Shown: positions 11,959 through 24,684 of the stretch, in pieces
Position numbering within the stretch: position 1 is the first letter of the stretch
Layout: each line of letters begins with the position of its first letter
Assembly (NCBI RefSeq): GCF_022539665.2
Contig: NC_081338.1
Location: forward strand, 3,533,679 to 3,597,678
Reading direction: 5' to 3'
DNA: 64,000 nt
From: Daphnia carinata
Lineage: Eukaryota > Arthropoda > Branchiopoda > Diplostraca > Daphniidae
Notes under the pieces: model-generated
Told to the model about the DNA's origin: nothing
The model's input: only the letters and a program-made list of their open reading frames with translations
The model's database searches: none
Translations under genes and position numbers: made by a program

Positions 11959-14583
11959 ATGTCTAGAGCAAAACTGGCTAGAAGTGTTATCGATACGTGT
12001 GCAGATTGTGGGGCATTCGGTATAATTGTTTGTTTAAATCATTGAATGAATTCAACAGGTTGCTAATGTTTTTTTGTTTGTTTACTTTAGATCCAACCTG
12101 GGCCTCCATCAATAAGGGGATTCTCATATGTGATGAATGTTGTAGTGTACATAGAACCCTGGGCAGACATGTCTCACACATAAAGTCATTGCGGAAAGGA
12201 ACATGGGTCCCAGCACAGTTAGCTGTAAGATTGCTAAAATTAAATGATCACTGAAGGCTGTCAATTTATTTTGTGTATATGTAGATGGTCCATGCACTTC
12301 ACAGTAATGGTGCAAACAGTATATGGGAGCATTCACTACTTGATCCAACCAATAGCAAATCAGTGAGAAAGAAGCCCCAAGCCAAAGATCCCATTAAGTA
12401 CTTAAACTTAAAAGAGGAAATACTACCACAATAGAAAATATTTGCTGAAAGATTACCCATTTGTGTTTTTTAGACCAACTAAAGCAGACTTTATTAGAAC
12501 CAAGCACCAGTTACTTGGTTTTGTGTTCAGAGGAGGAAGCAAAGATGATAAAGACTGTGGGGATTTACAGGACAGAGATGTATCTAAGCAACTTCACTCT
12601 AGTGTAAGGACAGCAAATTTGGAAACCAGCTTGCGACTCTTGTCCACTGGAGCAGACCCTAATTACCTACATCAAGTAAATCCATCCCAAAGCTATTTGG
12701 CATTTGTAACTGATCTCTTAAGTGTAATTTTTATTTTAGGAAAAAGGCACATGCCCTTTACATGTTGCAGCTGGAGCAGGCCAAGCATCACAAGTAGAAT
12801 TGCTTTTAATATATGGTGCTGATCCAGGAGGTTTGGATTCGTTCGGAAAGACACCCGCCGATCACGCTAGGTTCTTAAAGAAATTGTGCTGTAGTATTAG
12901 TACGACGGATTCAATATGTTCTGGCGCATAATAGCGAAGCGGGATACAAGGACATAGCCCATCGTCTGGTAGAAAGCCAGTACGAATTGACAGACCGCAT
13001 CAGCTACTATCTCTGCGAACGAAAACCGGACCATTCATCGGGCCAGCATTTCTTGATTCCTGAAATGGCTGATTCTATTGACAGTAACTCTGACGTAGCC
13101 AAAGTTGCAAAGCGTAAACTACAAATGGTATTAGAGTCATTAATCGCTTTCGCCTAACCCATAGACATTACATTTTAATTTTTTCCAGCTACCTAACTAT
13201 TTGTTCGAGGAGATGGCCATGGACGCTTACGATGAAGTGGATCGAAGAGAAACAGAGCAATGTACGTTTCATAATTTCTGAGAGAAATTGGTATTTTTAG
13301 AACACGAACTATGCTTTCCTAAACAAACAGATTGGTTGGCACTGCAAGGGCCAATCCTTCAGCAAATGGTCGATCGGGGTCATAGCGTTCCTTTCTTACC
13401 AGTCAATGCAGAGCTATCACCCACCCGAAACCAGGCCCGCCAGAAACTTGGTCGACTAAACGCACGCGAATTTACTACATTATTAATTGATTTACTTTCG
13501 GAAGCAAAACGGAGACAGCAGGGTGGAATGGTTTTTTCTTTAAAAGGTATCGTTATTTTTCGTCCTATAATAAACATCCCTTGCTTTACTTTATTCTTGT
13601 TCTGAAAGACATGCAAAATAACATCAAGCTGGACGGTTCGGACGATGAGCCACTATATGATAGTGTTGCTTCCGAAGAAGAATTTGTACTCGCGGAGCAA
13701 CAGCAAATCTTAGCCGAGCAGAAGCAGGCAAACAGTATTAAGGGACAACAGGATTTGAGCCAACAAAATAGTGGTGTCTCAGTAGAGGCATACATTGGCA
13801 TCAAAGAGCAGTTGTCCTTGAGCAACGTGAGAATGCAGGAGTTATTAGCAAGCAATACCAACATGCAAACGCAGATTGCCCAACTGCAAAACATGGTTCA
13901 AACGCTGGTGCAAGAAAACAATCAATTAAAAACTCAACCGGTTCCTGCGACTGGTGGAACAACAGTCGCCCTTAATGGACCAGCCACCCCAACGTCAAAA
14001 AGTTTAGAAGAGCCAATAACTTTAAGGGGATCCAAAATTCACGCAGCACGTCATTACAGCATGTATGAGCCAAGAGAAGGACCTCGTTCTCCTCAACGAT
14101 CGACACCCACCAACAGCACAGCTGCTTCTACAACCGCCTCTCCACCGCCTCCTTCCACCGCTGACGAGGTGGTCCGACGAACAAATATTATCACCCGGCG
14201 TATACAGGAAGTCTTTCGTAACGTGCAAGATCGGCGGCAGGATCAAATAGAGCCCTGTGCCCAACGTATTGTTGAAGCCGTACAGTCCATGGCAACCATT
14301 GTCCCTCAGGTTCTGTTACGCAAAATAACGATGCAAATTTATGTTTCAAAGTGTTAATAGTATTCCATTTTTTTCTTTTACGTGATTTGTTTAGGGGGCG
14401 AGTGAAGAGGTGAAAAGTTGCATACATCAGCTGACAACTAGCGCTTCTAGGTTGCTGGCCGAATGCCACGAAGCTGGAACGACAGCTCCGTGCCCGCCCG
14501 ATCAAGCTGTCACTCAGCGGATCATTCAAGGCGCCTATGACGTGGCGAAAGCCACCAAGCAACTCGTCACGCTCTTCCAATAG
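11959..14583 (+). CDS. Git: ARF GTPase-activating protein GIT
   Basis: GIT-family scaffold and GTPase-activating protein for Arf proteins, partner of PIX/paxillin at focal adhesions and endosomes. Ten exons: 11959-12019, 12091-12224, 12285-12397, 12474-12675, 12740-12870, 12935-13127, 13189-13261, 13331-13546, 13609-14309 and 14395-14583, in phase, predicted 670 aa. The ArfGAP zinc finger has Cys14, Cys17, Cys34 and Cys37 (C-x2-C-x16-C-x2-C) with Arg42 in HRTLGRH as the expected catalytic arginine. Ankyrin repeats follow (ETSLRLLSTGADPNY, GTCPLHVAAGAGQ). Then come two Spa2-homology blocks (ADSIDSNSDVAKVAKRKL; LNAREFTTLLIDLLSEAKRR), DYDSVAS-like PLYDSVASEEE, a Gln-rich coiled coil (about residues 450-510), and the C-terminal paxillin-binding bundle ending YDVAKATKQLVTLFQ. 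It is complete and of normal family length. Confidence 0.95.
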
Positions 14584-14762
14584 AACGCCTGTTTTTGCGT
14601 ATTTATGTTTGCCCATCTATAATGCTGGGAAAATAGAGTAACAAAGTTTAAACTGTTGATTGAAATGCTCTAATAATTTTAGCGTTTTCAAACAAGTGAT
14701 TGCCTATATTACTGTGACTGCAAATATCTTTTGTTGTTTCAAACTAAAGTGCCTCCTATTGC

Positions 14763-14768
14763 AATAAA
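14763..14768 (+). terminator. Polyadenylation signal AATAAA of Git
   Basis: Canonical AATAAA about 180 bases after the Git stop codon, in the convergent gap before the 171-aa gene. Confidence 0.55.
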
Positions 14769-14908
14769 CGAGTCGATGGATCATCTTTCACCGTCGTGCT
14801 AAATAGCACATTTTTTAGAGTTTTGGAAGAAGATAAAAAGTTCTAAAGGTAAAAGGAGCGCCAAAATAACTAATGAGACACAAGAGAAAATTTCAAATGA
14901 TGGAAGAA

Positions 14909-15571
14909 CTATTGCTCTTCAAGATCATAGCAAATCAGTACCATGTCGTTTACAGCGGGAGTGTGCCACAAATGAGATAAAACCACTAATCCGCTTTTTA
15001 CCGGATGCCAGTCGGATGTGGCTGTGCAGTCCGTAACCAGGTTATATATCGGAACATTGGCAATGGCGAATGGCTGCACGGGCTGGCTTGAAAGGAGAAT
15101 TTGCGATATCCCTACTCCATCCAAGATCTAAAATGCTATTTTTAGGACATTTTTACATACGTGCAATTGGTACTCAATGAAGCCCACGCCATAGAAAAAC
15201 CAGAGAGCGTATATCCAGGCTTTTGTAGCTGTTAAAGCATGTATTTATCTTCACGAAGATGTAGGTCCATTGTGGATTGATTAACATGTGGATAGAAATA
15301 TGCGAAGACATATGGCATTGGATTGACTAGAAACATGAAAGGTTTCAGCCCATGTCTAGGTGCACACATAGTTGACGTACATACGCTTATGCTTCGGTTC
15401 TTATTAAATTACGAACAAAACGTACCCAAGTTCCGCACGTATTCTTGGTGTTTCCCTGATATAAACCTTTCTGTATGGCAGTTAACACGAGGTTGCCGAA
15501 AATATTAGGTAGTTGGCGTACCCGATTAAGCAGACATGCGCGAGAAGTTTACAAATCAGCCTGTTTGACAT
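14909..15571 (-). CDS. Unrecognised 171-aa hydrophobic protein
   Basis: I do not recognise this protein. Five minus-strand exons (15571-15489, 15470-15426, 15355-15255, 15228-15161 and 15127-14909) use GT-AG sites and keep phase across four introns, two of them under 35 bases. That is strong support for a real gene but very small introns. The start is ATG at 15571 (MSNRLICKLLAHVCLIGYAN), hydrophobic enough to be a signal anchor. Further hydrophobic segments are near residues 44-60 (LKPFMFLVNPMPYVFAYF) and 80-95 (AWIYALWFFYGVGF). The C-terminus is less hydrophobic and ends ICYDLEEQ. It is probably a small membrane protein. Its start codon lies only 79 bases from that of Ankrd13 on the other strand. 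Confidence 0.55.
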
Positions 15572-15650
15572 TTCGAAATTGCATCGAAAAACAGCGATTC
15601 TCTGTGTCTGTTGGTAGTTTATTGATGGACTTCATTGTGATCAGTTCAAC
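15572..15650. promoter_or_regulatory. 79-base divergent interval between the 171-aa gene and Ankrd13
   Basis: The two start codons face away from each other with only 79 bases between them. Both 5' UTRs and any core promoter must fit here or overlap the opposite gene. A compact bidirectional promoter is inferred. Confidence 0.45.
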
Positions 15651-18426
15651 ATGAAACGCGAAGAATCCGACATCGCAAGAGAGTACCCTCTGCACTATGT
15701 AGTCTGGAAGAATAATACTGTCGCCCTACGCTCAGCCCTCTTACCTGAAAATGTTAACCTGCAACATCTTGAACAACTCGATCCCCGGGGCAGGACTCCT
15801 CTTATGTTGGCTGTAACCCTTGAAAATTTAGACTGTACAATCTTATTGTTGGAAAATGGTGCCAATGTCAATGTTGAAAATAAAGAGGGTTGGACAGGTA
15901 TTTGATATAACGCTTGTGTGCCACTTAAGATTCTGTAAATTGTAATATTTTATTGTCTTACATGTAGTTGTCCAGGAAGCTGTTTCAACAGGTAATCATC
16001 AAATCATTAGTGCAGTTCTGCAAAAGAGAGATCTCCAGCGGCACACAACAAGAATGCTTGGTGTACCTGCCCTACTTCAAAAATTGAAAGAGGTTACTTT
16101 CTTTAATCTTGTTACATCTTAATGCTTCCCATTCAGCAATTTTAGAGCTTCATTCACCATTGTTGTTTCAGGCCCCTGATTTCTATATGGAAATGAAATG
16201 GGAATTCACTAGTTGGGGTAAAGCAATACTTTATATGAATAACTTTAGAATTATTAAAGTAATTTGGTGTCTTATTATAGTTCCTCTTGTATCAAGAATG
16301 TGTCCAAGTGATACATATAAAGTGTATAAGCAGGGCTCGAATGTTCGTATAGATACGACCCTGCTCGGATTTGATCAGACATCCTGGCAGAGAGGAAGTA
16401 AAAGCTACCTATTCAAGTCTGAAGGTGAGTTTTTAAAATTTCTTATTTCCACACCTCCAAGTACTATTCTTAATCTTTATAATTGCATGCAAAGCCCCTC
16501 AACTTTTATGGGGAAAGCGGAGTTATATTTACAAATTACGAAATGGTATATTTTCCGTACATGGCCTGTAGTTGACGCTAAACAACGCTGTAGTAGTATA
16601 TGGTTGTTGCCCAATAGTCATTGATCTTTGATCTGCGGATCGTTATCATAATTCTTTGTAATCAGGTGTTGATAAGGCTGTTCTATTGGAAATGGACCAC
16701 GAAGCCAAGGAAGTCTTCGTAGAAGAACTGCGAACGCTTCAGGAGGATCAAGTTACACGCCATCTAATGGCCCCCTCTAATGAAGCAGTCATGGCTAGAG
16801 TCACATCACCCATTGTTCATACCTATGTTGACACGGACAAAATCTCCTTTGAGCGGTAACACGGATTTTACATGTTCCTCTATATCCGCCACTCAAATTG
16901 ATCGGCAATATCATATCCAGGAATAAGAGCGGTCTTTGGGGTTGGCGGTCGGACAAAATGGAAGTAGTGAACGGCCGTGAATGTAAAGTATTTAGTGCCA
17001 GTAATGTCGAGCTAGTTACGAAAACTCGAACAGAACATCTCACTCCTGAAGATAAAACTAAAGTCGCCGGTTCGGGCTTTTTGCTCAATTCACTTTTGGC
17101 TGTTGGTCAGCACATTGAAGAGCCCACATTACCCGTATTAAGCACCATTTAATAATTCTTCTTGATTTTGCATTAATCCCTATTCATAACTTCAGGACGG
17201 TTCAAATTCCCACGAAGTCACGATGGAAGAATACTTTGACAGCAGCGTTGATCTAGGGAAGCGGGACATTGGCCGACCAAAAGAAATGACCACCAAGACC
17301 CAGAAATTCAAGGTACGGTATGACACTTTCCCTATAGGAGTTCAGAAAAAAAAAATAACTAATACAATTTAAATTTTGTTAAAGGCTACGTTATGGCTCT
17401 GCGAAGAGTTCCCGCTAAGTCTAGTGGATCAGATTATGCCCATTGTTGATCTGATGGCAATTTCGAGCACGCATTTTGCTAAGTTAAGGGACTTCATCCA
17501 AATGCAACTTCCTGCTGGCTTCCCAACAAAAATTGGTAATCAATAGTAACTACCTAAACCGTGACGTGTGACTTAGCAAGGATTTAATGCGCTTTTCGTG
17601 ATTAGAAATCCCTCTGTTTCACGTCATGAATGCATGCGTGACGTTCGGCAATACTTTTGCGTTGGACGAGCCTGTCCATGGCATTTCCGTTATCCAAGAA
17701 GAGGATAGGCTTTCCTGCGTTGTGGATGACAGCTGTTTTGTAACTCCCGGTGAATATACATTGTACGGCATGGGAGGAGCGTCAGTCAGCTCTTCGTCTC
17801 GCCGACAGTTCTCGATGGATGAAGAGGACGAGTTGTTGCAATATGCCATTCAACAAAGTTTGTTAGATGTTGGCTCCGAGGGTGACGAGGTTATCTCATT
17901 ACTTCTAAGTCTTTTTTTCTTGCTTCTTATTTTTGGTTTCTTTCAGCTCACTAAAACGGTTCTGTTTGTAGGTTGACATTTGGGAGGCATTAAAGGCACA
18001 TAAACCCCCAACTACCCCTCAAGTATCTAGAACTAATAGGTCACCATTGCCACCTCGACCATCATCCTCTCTAGGATTTTGCATGTCCGCCGAAGAAGAA
18101 GAATTGCAAAGGTATGATTCCCCTTTATTCCAATTGTATCTAATGGTAAAAGTGCTTGCTAGAGAAAAATTGGCTTTGTGTACTGTATGTGTTGGCGATC
18201 GCGTAGAGCTATCGAAGCCAGTTTAGGAATCCCAACGGAATTAGGATTCAACCCTGTGGATGCTTCATCATCAGGAGGAACGACGGAAGCGCAGGACGAG
18301 GCAAGCCTGCTGGCAGAGGCGCTAATAGTCTCAGCCCGAGAGACGGCCCTGGAAGAAGAACGGCGTTCCAAGGAGGACGATGAACTGTTGCAGCGGATAC
18401 TTGAGCTATCGTTGTTGGAGAAATAG
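15651..18426 (+). CDS. Ankrd13: Ankyrin repeat domain-containing protein 13 (ANKRD13A/B/D type)
   Basis: Ubiquitin-interacting endosomal adaptor; vertebrate relatives bind Lys63-ubiquitinated receptors at the plasma membrane and late endosomes. Eleven exons: 15651-15897, 15968-16092, 16172-16217, 16281-16424, 16666-16855, 16921-17134, 17196-17312, 17385-17535, 17606-17889, 17972-18111 and 18207-18426, all in phase, predicted 625 aa. N-terminal ankyrin repeats ([27 protein letters not shown]) are followed by the family-specific block with [20 protein letters not shown] and [12 protein letters not shown], then [20 protein letters not shown] and [14 protein letters not shown]. Three ubiquitin-interacting motifs close the protein: [27 protein letters not shown] and [15 protein letters not shown]. 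The length and motif order match the family. Which vertebrate subtype it equals cannot be decided here. Confidence 0.94.
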
Positions 18427-18706
18427 CGTTTAATCCCCTCTTGTTAAACTTCCATTTTTATCTTTATACGAAGTATCGTCGCACGTGAAACAACTTTTCC
18501 TTTTTTTTTTTGTGTATCTGTATGAGCTGATTGTTCCTTATAACCTCCTAAATTTCAGAAAAAAATTACTATTTCAAGGATCTCATTTCCTTGTTTAACT
18601 CGCAGTTTATTGCGTGCAAAAGCAGCGTTTCTGGGAAAAAGAGATGATTATCCTACGTTTATTTGCTGGTCATTGCCTAAGAAGAAAATGTATCACTCGA
18701 TCAGTG

Positions 18707-18712
18707 AATAAA
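18707..18712 (+). terminator. Polyadenylation signal AATAAA of Ankrd13
   Basis: AATAAA about 280 bases after the Ankrd13 stop. Confidence 0.45.
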
Positions 18713-20852
18713 CTTGAAAAATTTGACCCATTTCAAATGTGATCGGCTTAGATTTTTACTACGAGATCAACCACGGTGTATTCTTGGACGTTTAGCCTAG
18801 CACTAGTTTAGTAAGTCTTCTGTGCAGTTTTTAGGATTCACTGCTTATTTTAATCACACCAATGGGTACTTTGACATATTGTTGGAGTAAACCTTACAGG
18901 ATTAGATGAATGCCCAAGGAACTGACCGCGTCAGCAGCAGTGGGTTTCCCGTGCTGACTTGAATCCATCGTCAGACGAAATACACGAAATGTTACGACTT
19001 GTGAGAAACATGTAAACGTCCTGGGTTTTGGGGACAGCTTTTGTATAGGTGTGTGCAACATTTGCTAAACTGTCAGCAGTGAGTGAAGAAGGGAATGAAG
19101 CTTGTCAGCATTTTGAGTTGGTCATTGACGCACCTCTCTTCGTTATACCGAGGCGAGGAGGGCTCTGTATAGCCAATCGCTGTTCATATTCTTGGCTGGA
19201 TTAACTGCTGAAAGTCTCAGATTCTTGAGCTGGAGATAGAATGGCAGAAAAATGACGACAACAACAAATTGCACAAGGAATTCTTAAAAGCCAAACGAGA
19301 AATATGGTGAATATATATGGTTAGTGATGAAAAATTTGACGAGCCAAAAATGGTTTTTTGCTGGAAAGACGTGTAGCCCACATTATGCAGGAGCTTTTGG
19401 AATGCAACACATAAATTAAACTACGACTTATTGCTGCTATTATTGCCTGCTGATCATGGTGACGTCAATCTTGGGGCATGTCAGACCATGGCCAGACAAA
19501 AGAAATGTGATACGTGGAACCGATGTGCAGCAGTAACAGTGACAAGCCAAGATATGCTTTAGCTACAGCCAGCAAACAAATAAAAATGAAACAATTCCTG
19601 GCAAAGGGCTCCGGTTATTGCATGCAGTCTCAGTAAGAAAAACGAGAACTCACAGTTTACTAGGAATCCTACACGATGCTACCCCGGATAAAGAAAGCCA
19701 AACGACTCTGACTTTCTTTGGCGTCACCTTCGCCCTTTGGATTATATTTATACATTAAAAGAAAGGTCGATAAAACATACCAAAAAGAATGAAAGGATTT
19801 TTCTCTTGAAAGAATAAAGAATTATAAATTATTAATAGTAACCGAAACGCTGAATTAGCATTCCTTTGAAACCAGATTTTTTTAAATCGCTTTTTCGCAC
19901 AGAAATACTAGAGGGATCATCAGAATAATAATTACGGAACAAAGCATGATGGAGAATATGTATCGGGATCCGGTTTTTTGTTTTTACTACGCTGATAGCT
20001 TTTTTTGTTTTTAATTGGCATGCCTATTCATCATCCTTTTTTCGTATTTTCTTTTTTTGGATGTGGGGAGTTTTCAGGTTAAATAAAAAAAAGAATTTTT
20101 GAAACCTGCAACGGCCTTGGAATGGCTAAAATTCTTCTTTTCTGACCGCATTCAACCAACGCTACCTAGTGGGCATCGATGACACCGAACGCTGCAACCA
20201 CAGCCTGTTTGGTGTGGACTGTACAGTTTCCTTTTTCTTCTGCTGAAAAACCTCTCTAACTCGTGTGTGCGTGTCTTTATCGTGTGTTTTGTACATTTTT
20301 GTTCTCGTTTTTCACATGTCCAACGGTCGCTGACGGTCTTGCCTCGATTACTACCTCATTTAAACGTTAAAGCCTGAGCTATTAGCTATCGTTGGATTGA
20401 CATCGTTGGTGTGTGTATGTGGTGTGCCCTGAGGAACCCGTCGATCATTATTCACAGTGGTAAAATGTCTATTTTTAGCCCACACCGTATGTGTGTGTGT
20501 GTGTGTATCTGTCTGTCTGCTGGCAAAGACACACATGCATACAAAAAGAAAGGAAAGCAGTTTGACCTTCCTTTCTCCATGTATACGTGTTCATACACAT
20601 ACACGTTCGGGCCAAATAAATTTGTTGTAGTTGAGGCTGGCGTGCCAGCTTTCTGGATCTAATCCTCTTGTTTGCTTTTCTTGGTGGCTTTGCGTATTTC
20701 AGAGTGATGGCGAGATGATGCTTGAGCCTCTGTTGCCTTACCAGACTTGGAGTGCCTTTGATGGAGGGATGAAGACGAAGCCCTCTGACTAAAATACAAC
20801 GAAAGCAGAAGAAATACTCTACCACGCACACAACCACCTACCCATAGCTAGG
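18713..20852. other. Upstream region of the PKG gene
   Basis: About 2.1 kb without a supported gene. It likely holds the distal promoter and 5' UTR of the PKG alpha-type first exon. A (TG)n tract lies at about 20490-20507. The open frame at 20411-20662 is low-complexity and has no recognisable domain. Confidence 0.5.
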
Positions 20853-21565
20853 ATGGGAACGATTCAGGAGCTGCAGGACACATTGTCCAAACGGGATGAG
20901 GAAATTAGAAACCTTCAGTCGGTCCTGCAGCTGAAGGATGCTCAGATACAGCAACGAGAGGAAGAGATTCAACAGTTGAGATCCCATCTTGACAAATTTC
21001 AAAGTGTTTTTCCCTTCGGCGGCCAGCCAGCCGCCTTTCCGTCGCTCAGGCGGAGCACCATCCGAGAACCTCGAAAGGTCAGGGCCCAGGGTATATCAGC
21101 GGAGCCACAGGACCTGCAAACACTGCAAGACATCAGCCACCAAAAGTTCAATGAATACCCCAAAAGTGATCGGTAAGTCATCAACCAAATGACCATTTTT
21201 TACGCATGATAAACAAAGAGGTGATCTAGAGGTGTGATGGTTGGTAGTTGGGCTTGTAAGATGATGGAAGACAAAAACCACAAGAAAAAAACTTGAAAGT
21301 ATTGTAAACCACGAGGCCAAGGGGCTTTCATTCCAAACGCGATAAGCTATTGACCTTGATCCGCCGCTGTCTGTCTCTGTCGTTCTCTCTCTCTCTAGCT
21401 GTTCTCTCCGAGTATATTTAGGTTTAGATTTAAAAAAAAAAAAAAAACGATAAAAAAGGAATAGAAAGAGAAAAGGACGACTTGATATCTGCACACTCGG
21501 GAGGATGTGGCCGTGCCGAGAAGGGAAAGAGAGACATGCGATAGCAAAAGCAACTGTGTCCGGGA

Positions 21566-21608
<43 letters not shown>

Positions 21609-21952
21609 ACCACATATACACGCTCTTCTTTTGGCTCCTCTGCTGCTATTTATGAAAATCAAGAGCCGGAGGGCGGCCATCGCTCTTGCTCTTTTATAAC
21701 TCTCTTTTTGATCCCCGTCAGCGGGACCCGAGCTGTAACGAGCAAAAAACAAAACAACCACCTGACCCATTGAGTAAGAGTTCCGTCCGTGTGTGTATGT
21801 CTTTTTCCTTCTTTTTTTTTTTTTTTTTTTTTCTCTACTTTTAAAATAACGAGGTACAAGAACTAGAAGAAGAGAAACTGTTATGCTTTCATTCTCATGC
21901 AAACGGCCGCTAATGATGAAGCAGAGAGAGAGAGGCTATAAGGTGCCCTTTT

Positions 21953-21992
<40 letters not shown>

Positions 21993-22313
21993 CCGCAATG
22001 AAAAACTAAGAAATCAGTTTTTCATTTTTGAAAAAAAAAAAAAGAAATAAAGTTGATGGTTGTTTCATGTCGTTTCAATAACTTTGCTCCAGCAGCCATT
22101 TAAATAAAAAAAAAAAAAAGATACCGGGCACCGTTTAGGGTGGTCTTCATCAATTCCTTCCCGGCACGTGTGTGCCAACTTCATGTTAGTATTATTATTA
22201 CTACTATTTCTTTATAGTACCAAAAACAATTTATTCTTTCGATAAAATGTTCAGAACATTCCGCTTGCACAAGAAGATTAGGTCATCGAGTACATAAGAA
22301 ACGTCAAGGGAAG

Positions 22314-22350
<37 letters not shown>

Positions 22351-24651
22351 CGTGTATTATTTTATTTTATTTTTTTTACGATCGTCCTTTTGAAGACCCT
22401 GATTGCGTCTCTAGAATTGTTTTTTCTTTTTCTTATTATTCTTTGGTGGGTGTACGCCTCCGATGAATGGCTGGTGGTTGTGTTGGGGTCGTTCGGTTTA
22501 TCACGCTGACTCACCTGGCGGGAGTTCTAACATTCCCGTTAGTGATATGGCCTAGTCGTGCCTTACTTTTTTTGTCAAGAGCAATTTTCTCTCATTTTTT
22601 TTTGTTCATTCATTTTCCGTTTCGCAAAATTCATTTTTTTTTTTTATTTTTAAAAAAAGATTTTTAAAAATGAAATTTTCCAGAAAGTTTGAACTGTTAG
22701 TTGTCGAGTAGAGAGCATGAGTTGTAGCGAATGAGAAGCACACGACATCACCAGCGGGGCGTGAATGGGCCTTGGTTCTCTCATTACCCACTTGTGTGTA
22801 CTCTTAACCTCTTGGGTTGATTGAATCGTGTGAAAGGTATAAAACATTCACGCCGTTGAAAGATCGTTATTATTATCGTCATTATCTGATGGAAGAAAGA
22901 AAGCAAAATGGAAGGGGCCTGAACATTGTGTTCTTTTTTTTTTTTTTTTTTTTTTTAGTTCGTTCTTTCTTTATCCCATCTGGTTGAGGCGTGCGTGTTG
23001 TTATTGCGTCACCAAGTCTAAATGATGTATCGTTCGCCACCGCTAGATGTCAGCTTTTTGAAAAAATACGCCATTTTCCGCAGTTGACGTTTTGTTTTTT
23101 AGATTCATTTTCATGCTTATTTCCCGCAGTTTATGTTTTTGTTTTTTAGACACGTTTTGAAATGAACCACCGCATTGTTTAACACTATTCCAAATTGGAA
23201 GAGGGGGGGGGGGAAAGAAAGGCGGGATATGATGAGTTTGTTCCGGCACGTAATAACAAGGGAACAAACTAAATTTTTTATTTTTCGTTGTAATTTTTGT
23301 TGTTGTTGCTCGGAAGGAAAATAATAACAACAACAACAAAAAAATTAAAAGACAAAAGAACGACGAAAAGAGTTTGGTTTGATGGAGGTAGGTGGGTTGC
23401 CCCGGTTGCCAGTCGGGAGACTTTTCGGGACCGAAGAAAGAGAGGAAAGTAACATCCAATGAGGTCATTACGATGTAAAAGGCAAAGTGTCTGAAAAGGG
23501 GGGGGGGGGTCGGAACGGAAAGAAGAAGAAGGGGAGAAACAAAAAATCAACGTCGTCGTGAAGATGGATAGAAGATATTTTCGCTCGAAACTCACGAGGT
23601 CACGCAAACAAAACGTCACTGCTGCTGCCGCTGCTGCTCTCAATTTTGCCTCTTCGAAATGAATCGTAAAAAAAAAAAAAAGAAGAAAGAAAGAAAAGTG
23701 TTGTGATTTTTGAACGCGAAAACGCACAATGGAAGCCACTCGGCAAGCGGTTGAGGTCGTAGACGTTAGTTTTAGTTGTTTTTTTTTTGTTGTTGGTTTT
23801 TTTTTTTTTTTTTTTTCCGTGAAAGATATTCGTTTGTTTTTGACAGCCGTGCAGACGTGTGGGTGATTCTGTTTTCTTTTCTTTCTTTTTTTTTCCCCTC
23901 TCTTTCAGTTGTAACGTTTGACGTTTGGCTGTTTTTTCGGGGCTCATTACGTAAGATATTGGCATTATAAGCGTTCGATGTGTGTCTGTTGTTGTCTGGT
24001 AGTCACATTCTCAGAATCGATCATCTATATACACATATGGTGACTAGTTGATGGATGAAGCTGGCTATTGATTACGCAAATTCCAATTTTGGGAGAAAAT
24101 GCGTGTGTGTTGCATGTGCAAAGGGTCTCGCAACGGATGACGGATGATGATTTGAGTCCGCCACGGGACTTTTGACTCTGTGCGTCTGCCCGTTGCACGC
24201 CATCATCCCTCTTACCTTTTTTTTTTTTTTTTCTTTTTGCTTAGTGCCAAAAACGAATTCTTTTTGGTCACAGAACCAAACCAAATCAGCCAAACCAACT
24301 TGTTTGGTTCTTTTTTGGCTACGGGTTTTTTTTTTGTTTTGTCTTTTTATTTTGCTGGAATAAGAAAGAAAAAGGGGGACGCCATCATCGTCCGTTGTTC
24401 ATTTTGATTTTATTATTATTATTATTATTTCCAAAGCTCACCTAATGGTCGTTATCACGCTGACCCAGCTCCTCACCCGTTAAGTCGCAACTATCTCACA
24501 TGACTGATTACCCCCTGTTGATAATATCCCCTTGTTTTGTTTTTGTTTTTACGTTGTCTGGCGTGCAAGTGGCGAGGGGGGGGGGGGTTTCACAGTTGAT
24601 TGCAGGAAACGAAGGTATTTCTTTTTGTAATGACGTCATTCTCCTCGTTTG

Positions 24652-24684
<33 letters not shown>

